This document shows positions 60,501 through 64,000 of a stretch of DNA of 64,000 nt, one piece after another. Numbering within the stretch: the stretch's first letter is position 1; each line of letters begins with the position of its first letter. Under the pieces are notes generated by a model. It ran no database searches and was not told the origin of the DNA. It saw only the letters and a list, made by a program, of their open reading frames with translations. The position numbers were made by a program, and so were the translations under genes. Source of the stretch: Flavihumibacter solisilvae (GTDB lineage Bacteria > Bacteroidota > Bacteroidia > Chitinophagales > Chitinophagaceae); assembly GCF_000814475.1 (NCBI RefSeq), contig NZ_JSVC01000015.1:1-64000 (forward strand), written 5' to 3'.

Positions 60501-61349
60501 ATGAAACAAAACCAGGTATGGTTTGTTACCGGGGCTTCAAAAGGCTTTGGTTTCGAAATAACAAAAGCCGCGCTTAAAGCCGGTCACAAAGTAGTGGCCA
60601 CCGTGAGGAGCAATCCCGGTCGGCTTAGTTCCCAGTTTAATAGCAAGGACCTGTTTGTCGTAGTGCTCGACGTTACAAAAGAAGGGCAGGTCAAAGACGG
60701 AGTAAAACAGGCAATTGACCAATTCGGAAGGATAGATGTGCTCGTGAATAATGCGGGTTTCGGCTTGCTTGGCGCAATAGAAGAAATCTCGGATTCAGAA
60801 GCGAAAAGGCAATTTGATACCAACGTATTTGGCTTACTGAACGTCACAAGAGCTGTCCTGCCATTCATGCGAAAGGAACGCTTGGGGCATATTATTAACA
60901 TCTCATCTGTTCTCGGGTATGCCACATTGTTTCCCGGACTCGCGATCTATAGCGCAACCAAGTTTGCCGTGGAAGGAATTTCAGAAGGGCTTTCGCTGGA
61001 ACTCGAACCGTTTGGCATCTCTGTTACGGCAGTGGCACCCGGACTTTTCCGAACGGATTTTACTTCCAGTGACTCGTATCAGAATGCAGAAGCAGAACTG
61101 GAAGCGTATAAAGACACAGTGGGCCTGCGCAGGGTAGCAGTGAAAGACCTGCATGGCAACCAGCCCGGTGATCCGGCGAAACTTGCGTCTGTAGTTGTGC
61201 AGATCGCATCTGGTGATCACCCGCCGCGGCATCTGCCGATTGGAAGGGATTCTGTAGCTGCCATCAGGGCAAAATATAATTCAACAGCGAAGGAAGTGGA
61301 TGAATGGGAGGAACTATCCAGCAGTACGGATCATGCAGTAGTTGCATAA
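60501..61349 (+). CDS. short-chain dehydrogenase/reductase (SDR)
   Basis: 282 residues, classical SDR. Cofactor motif TGASKGFGFEI (10-20), NNAG (83-86), catalytic Ser at about 135-136 (IINISSVLGY), Tyr150 and Lys154 (YSATK). The basic residues after strand 2 (ATVRSNPGRL) favour NADPH. Probably reduces a carbonyl compound; same strand and 36 bp after DUF1223, so likely in the Ohr cluster transcript. Confidence 0.94.
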   Translation: MKQNQVWFVTGASKGFGFEITKAALKAGHKVVATVRSNPGRLSSQFNSKDLFVVVLDVTKEGQVKDGVKQAIDQFGRIDVLVNNAGFGLLGAIEEISDSEAKRQFDTNVFGLLNVTRAVLPFMRKERLGHIINISSVLGYATLFPGLAIYSATKFAVEGISEGLSLELEPFGISVTAVAPGLFRTDFTSSDSYQNAEAELEAYKDTVGLRRVAVKDLHGNQPGDPAKLASVVVQIASGDHPPRHLPIGRDSVAAIRAKYNSTAKEVDEWEELSSSTDHAVVA

Positions 61350-61370
61350 CTTTGGAAAACCCAGATACAG

Positions 61371-61405
61371 AGCCCGGCAGGACTAATAGTCCACGGGCTT
61401 TTTTT
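61371..61405 (+). terminator. intrinsic terminator after the SDR gene
   Basis: AGCCCG (61371-61376) pairs with CGGGCT (61394-61399), with an inner GGACTAATAGTCC hairpin (61380-61392), followed by seven T. Confidence 0.88.
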
Positions 61406-61441
61406 GACTTTATTCCGTAGCATCAGAAATTATTGTGATGA

Positions 61442-62374
61442 TTGTTTGGAACGGGATCGGATTCTGCGTTACTTGGGATCCGAATTCCCTTGGGCCAACA
61501 TATACATAGTAAAAACAGTCCTCATCCCCATGTGCATGACACGGGAAATATTGCTGTTGCCTTTGTGATGAATACTCTATTTGCCGTAGTTGAACTGGCA
61601 GGTGGACTGATCACCAACAGTGTTGCCATTCTTTCAGACGCATTGCATGATTTTGGTGACAGCTTATCACTTGGAACAGCCTGGTACTTCCAGCGCAAAA
61701 GCCGAAAGGCCAGTTCGGAATCTTACAATTATGGCTACCTGCGATTCTCATTAGTAGGAGCATTTATCAATGCAGTTGTACTGCTGGTCGGAAGCATCTT
61801 TATCATCCATGAAGCAGTCAGCAGGTTGACGAAGCCGGTACAGCCTGATCCGGGTGGTATGATCATACTTGCAGTTTTGGGAATTGTGGTCAATGGTGCT
61901 GCTATGCTCAGGCTCCGGAAAGGAAGTAGTGTGAATGAAAAAATGGTGTCCATTCACTTCCTTGAAGATGTATTGGGTTGGCTGGCAGTAATGATCGGCG
62001 CCGTGGTCATGATGTTTAAAGATATTCCTGTGTTGGACCCGATCCTGTCCCTGGCTATCGCAGCTTTTGTGTTGTTTAATGTATATCGAAATATAAAACC
62101 GGCATTCCAGATCATTTTGCAGGGCGCTCCGGATGGACTTGGTGAAACTGAAATCAGGCAACTGGTGGTTGACGGGACAGAAGTTCTTGATCTCCATGAT
62201 TTTCATTTGTGGACACTCGACGGTGAACATCACATTTTATCGATGCATATTGTCGTTAACAGGAATATGGATCTGAAAAATGCTGAAGTGTTAAAAGAGA
62301 ATATCAAACGGAAACTTCATGAACTGCATATTACCCACGCTACAATCGAAGTTGAGTATGACCCGGATCATTGA
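61442..62374 (+). CDS. cation diffusion facilitator (CzcD-type) transporter
   Basis: 310 residues if read from the TTG at 61442, which directly follows an in-frame TGA; no ATG is available before Met43. A His-rich N-terminus (HIHSKNSPHPHVHD) leads into six TM helices: TM2 and TM5 metal site HxxxD-type ALHDFGDS and the second D in FLEDVLGWLAVMIGAVV. The C-terminal domain (LHDFHLWTLDGEHHILSMHIVV) is the ferredoxin-like metal-sensing part. It exports Zn/Co/Cd by proton exchange. Start codon is uncertain: TTG 61442, a later TTG at 61490, or a lost ATG. Confidence 0.9.
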   Translation: MFGTGSDSALLGIRIPLGQHIHSKNSPHPHVHDTGNIAVAFVMNTLFAVVELAGGLITNSVAILSDALHDFGDSLSLGTAWYFQRKSRKASSESYNYGYLRFSLVGAFINAVVLLVGSIFIIHEAVSRLTKPVQPDPGGMIILAVLGIVVNGAAMLRLRKGSSVNEKMVSIHFLEDVLGWLAVMIGAVVMMFKDIPVLDPILSLAIAAFVLFNVYRNIKPAFQIILQGAPDGLGETEIRQLVVDGTEVLDLHDFHLWTLDGEHHILSMHIVVNRNMDLKNAEVLKENIKRKLHELHITHATIEVEYDPDH

Positions 62375-62377
62375 GTT

Positions 62378-63196
62378 TTAGCTGGCGGGTATCCAGGCTG
62401 CTATTCTTAATGGTCCGCCGCTGCCGCCTTTTATTTTCATGGGCAGTGCCATAATATAAATGCCCGATGCGGGCAAAGCCTGGATATTGGCCACATTTTC
62501 AAAAGCCGGGATATTATTACCCATCAGTACCTGGTGCGTTCTAAAGTCTTTTGACTGTCCATAATCGATACTTGGTGTATCGAGCCCTGCTGCTTTAATT
62601 TTTCGATTATTTACCAGCCAGGTTGCAGCATCGGGGTGCAGGCCCGGAAAATGTAATTGATCAAGGGCCGCAGGTCCTTTGGCATTGGTTCCGAAATACC
62701 TGGCAGCATCGGGGTAGTAAGCACCGAATCCGGTACGGAATAACACGATACTGCTGTCAGGGATAGTTTTATGCTCTTTCTCCCAACTTTCAATATCGGC
62801 TATGCTTACCTGGTAGTCGCTGTTCGCCAGCGCCTTAGCTGAAACATCAATCACTACTGCGTTGCCACAGAGCTGTTCAATGGTCAACGCGTCCACGCTC
62901 ATCCTGCCTTCGGCGAAATGGACAGGCGCGTCGAGGTGTGTTCCGCCATGTTCCGGGCTGCAGAACGAATATGCGGAGTAATAGTAGCCGGCTTCCGTGC
63001 GCCCGTTAAAATTCGTATCTAGTCGAAAAGTTGTGGTTGCAGTGGGCCAGTATAAGGTCTGGTTCGAAAATTCGTAGCTCAGATCGATCCATTTTCCTTT
63101 TGAGAAAAAAGCAGCCGCATCTGGTTTCTGTGGTTCGGGTGTCTGGCATCCGGCAAGAATTAGCAAGGCAGAAATACAGAAGTTTATTTTGCACAT
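62378..63196 (-). CDS. cyclase-family (kynurenine formamidase-like) lipoprotein
   Basis: 272 residues. Lipobox LAGC with Cys17, so it is an exported lipoprotein. The fold is that of metal-dependent cyclases/arylformamidases: WIDLSYEFSNQTLYWP, the metal site HGGTHLDAPVHF with His83, His87, Asp89 and His93, and VLFRTGFGAYYPD. Members hydrolyse N-formylkynurenine or cyclise polyketides; an exported form suggests a different amide or lactone substrate. It ends 3 bp from the convergent CDF gene. Confidence 0.92.
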   Translation of the reverse strand: MCKINFCISALLILAGCQTPEPQKPDAAAFFSKGKWIDLSYEFSNQTLYWPTATTTFRLDTNFNGRTEAGYYYSAYSFCSPEHGGTHLDAPVHFAEGRMSVDALTIEQLCGNAVVIDVSAKALANSDYQVSIADIESWEKEHKTIPDSSIVLFRTGFGAYYPDAARYFGTNAKGPAALDQLHFPGLHPDAATWLVNNRKIKAAGLDTPSIDYGQSKDFRTHQVLMGNNIPAFENVANIQALPASGIYIMALPMKIKGGSGGPLRIAAWIPAS

Positions 63197-63221
63197 CGTA
63201 AAAATGGTTTATGCAATCAGG

Positions 63222-63989
63222 TCAGGCAACGATCGTGACTTCAATCCCCATGTCCATAAGTGATTTTCGCATATGATCGGAAATACCACTATCGGTAATG
63301 ATCTGTACGATTTCGTCTAATGCGCATATTCGGCCAAATCCGCGCCTGCCGAACTTGCTCGAGTCGGCAAGTACAATGGTCTTTTGTGCCGTAGCCATCA
63401 TCTTCCTGTTTAGTCGCGCTTCTTCCACATGGGTGGTGGTCAGGCCAAACTCAAGATCAATACCATCAACCCCTATGAACAATTTGCTGCAGGCAAAATC
63501 ATCGAGTGCACGTTCTGCATACACCCCCGTCGCGGAGGAGGAGCTTTTTCGGAGCATCCCACCCAGCACCAGCACTTCAATTTCAGGGTGCTGGTTAAGT
63601 TCAGTGGCCACGTTCAGGGCGGCAGTGATCACAGTGAGGTTTCCTTTTGGTTTAATATTCCTGGCAAGCGATAACACTGTGGTGCCCGAACCGATAATAA
63701 CACAATCATTCGGTTCAATCAACTCCGCCGCCACCGCGCCGATTTCGGTCTTCTCATCTGCATGAAGCTTCTCCTTTTCACTAACATGCCTGTCACTGGT
63801 ATACGGGTTACCTGCTGTAGCACCACCGTGCGTCCGGAACAAGAGGTTTTTATCCTCAAGTAATTTCAGATCCTTTCGGATGGTTACAGATGATACTTTC
63901 AAATCCCTGCACAGCTCCAGCACGTTTACGTTTCCTTCCTCTTTAAGTCGCAGCAGGATTAATTGATGTCTTTCCGCTAATGTGCTCAT
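63222..63989 (-). CDS. DeoR/GlpR-family transcription regulator
   Basis: 255 residues, complete; starts 11 bp from the window end. N-terminal DeoR HTH: HQLILLRLKEEGNVNVLELCRDLKVSSVTIRKDLKLLEDKNLLFRTHGGA. C-terminal sugar-phosphate sensor of the ribose-5-phosphate isomerase-like fold: CVIIGSGTTVLSLARNI, KLFIGVDGIDLEFGLTT, IVLADSSKFGRRGF. Such repressors react to phosphorylated sugars. The target genes probably lie beyond the window; the cyclase gene follows 25 bp downstream on the same strand. Confidence 0.95.
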   Translation of the reverse strand: MSTLAERHQLILLRLKEEGNVNVLELCRDLKVSSVTIRKDLKLLEDKNLLFRTHGGATAGNPYTSDRHVSEKEKLHADEKTEIGAVAAELIEPNDCVIIGSGTTVLSLARNIKPKGNLTVITAALNVATELNQHPEIEVLVLGGMLRKSSSSATGVYAERALDDFACSKLFIGVDGIDLEFGLTTTHVEEARLNRKMMATAQKTIVLADSSKFGRRGFGRICALDEIVQIITDSGISDHMRKSLMDMGIEVTIVA

Positions 63990-64000
63990 AATGAATACAA

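Noticed and set aside
1-64000. tRNA, rRNA, CRISPR arrays, transposases, phage genes
   Set aside because: None could be recognised by reading both strands; a dedicated RNA search was not possible.

Overview
The window looks like chromosomal DNA of a Bacteroidota species, most likely a soil or environmental Chitinophagaceae-type bacterium (inferred from gene content, not from a marker gene). The signs are a SusC/SusD pair, a type IX secretion C-terminal sorting domain, many two-residue-spaced lipoprotein and outer-membrane genes, LytTR and Crp/Fnr regulators without receiver domains, and several promoters of the Bacteroidota type (TTTG, about 19-21 bp, TAnnTTTG). No rRNA, tRNA, CRISPR array, transposase or phage gene was seen, so this is ordinary chromosome with a strong detoxification and efflux flavour.

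Layout. 1-6.4 kb: the C-terminus of an AraC-type regulator cut by the window edge, small secreted proteins (DUF4242, cupredoxin lipoprotein, VOC, DUF4440-like), a His/Tyr/RGG-rich secreted protein, a DASS anion transporter and an unknown 189-residue protein, followed by a 570-bp repeat-rich intergenic region. 6.4-12 kb: an outer-membrane barrel protein, a large zinc metalloprotease (DUF5117/DUF4953 type), a DUF1080 lipoprotein and a PAS histidine kinase whose N-terminal PAS part is a separate reading frame. 12.3-19.5 kb: a Crp/Fnr regulator divergent from a secreted epoxide hydrolase, a cupin, MsrB, an NDH-2-like flavoprotein, an aldehyde dehydrogenase and a BamA/TamA-like barrel. 19.7-26.7 kb: a tripartite RND efflux operon (TetR, TolC, adaptor, pump) with a second TetR gene divergent from it. 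26.8-36.8 kb: a Tat-signal GH116 glycosidase, then SusC-SusD-(GDPD-like + alkaline phosphatase fusion), then a LytTR regulator. 36.8-41.4 kb: a T9SS cargo protein and two YD-like lipoproteins. 41.5-50 kb: Crp/Fnr, carboxymuconolactone decarboxylase-like, TetR, second epoxide hydrolase, an SDR pseudogene remnant, a three-GAF sigma-54 activator, an NmrA-like gene preceded by a candidate sigma-54 promoter, and an alpha/beta hydrolase. 50-57.8 kb: a second efflux operon on the minus strand (response regulator, histidine kinase, TolC, RND pump, adaptor). 58-64 kb: a TetR-Ohr-Ohr-DUF1223-SDR cluster with three identical TetR-type operators, a CDF metal transporter, a cyclase-family lipoprotein and a DeoR regulator.

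How the genes may work together. Three themes recur. One is electrophile/peroxide defence: two EHN-type epoxide hydrolases, two Ohr/OsmC proteins, MsrB, AhpD-like protein, aldehyde dehydrogenase, SDR/NmrA oxidoreductases, each near a local regulator. The second is drug or toxin efflux by two complete RND systems, one under TetR and one under a two-component system. The third is nutrient capture at the outer membrane: SusCD with a phosphodiesterase/phosphatase fusion, beside a GH116 glucosylceramidase-type enzyme, suggests uptake of a phosphorylated glycan or lipid head group. The regulatory DNA is the most unusual part: helically phased direct repeats (11, 21 and 33 bp periods), an operator-promoter cassette shared by two distant genes, a sigma-54 promoter directly behind a sigma-54 activator, and a duplicated operator-gene unit.
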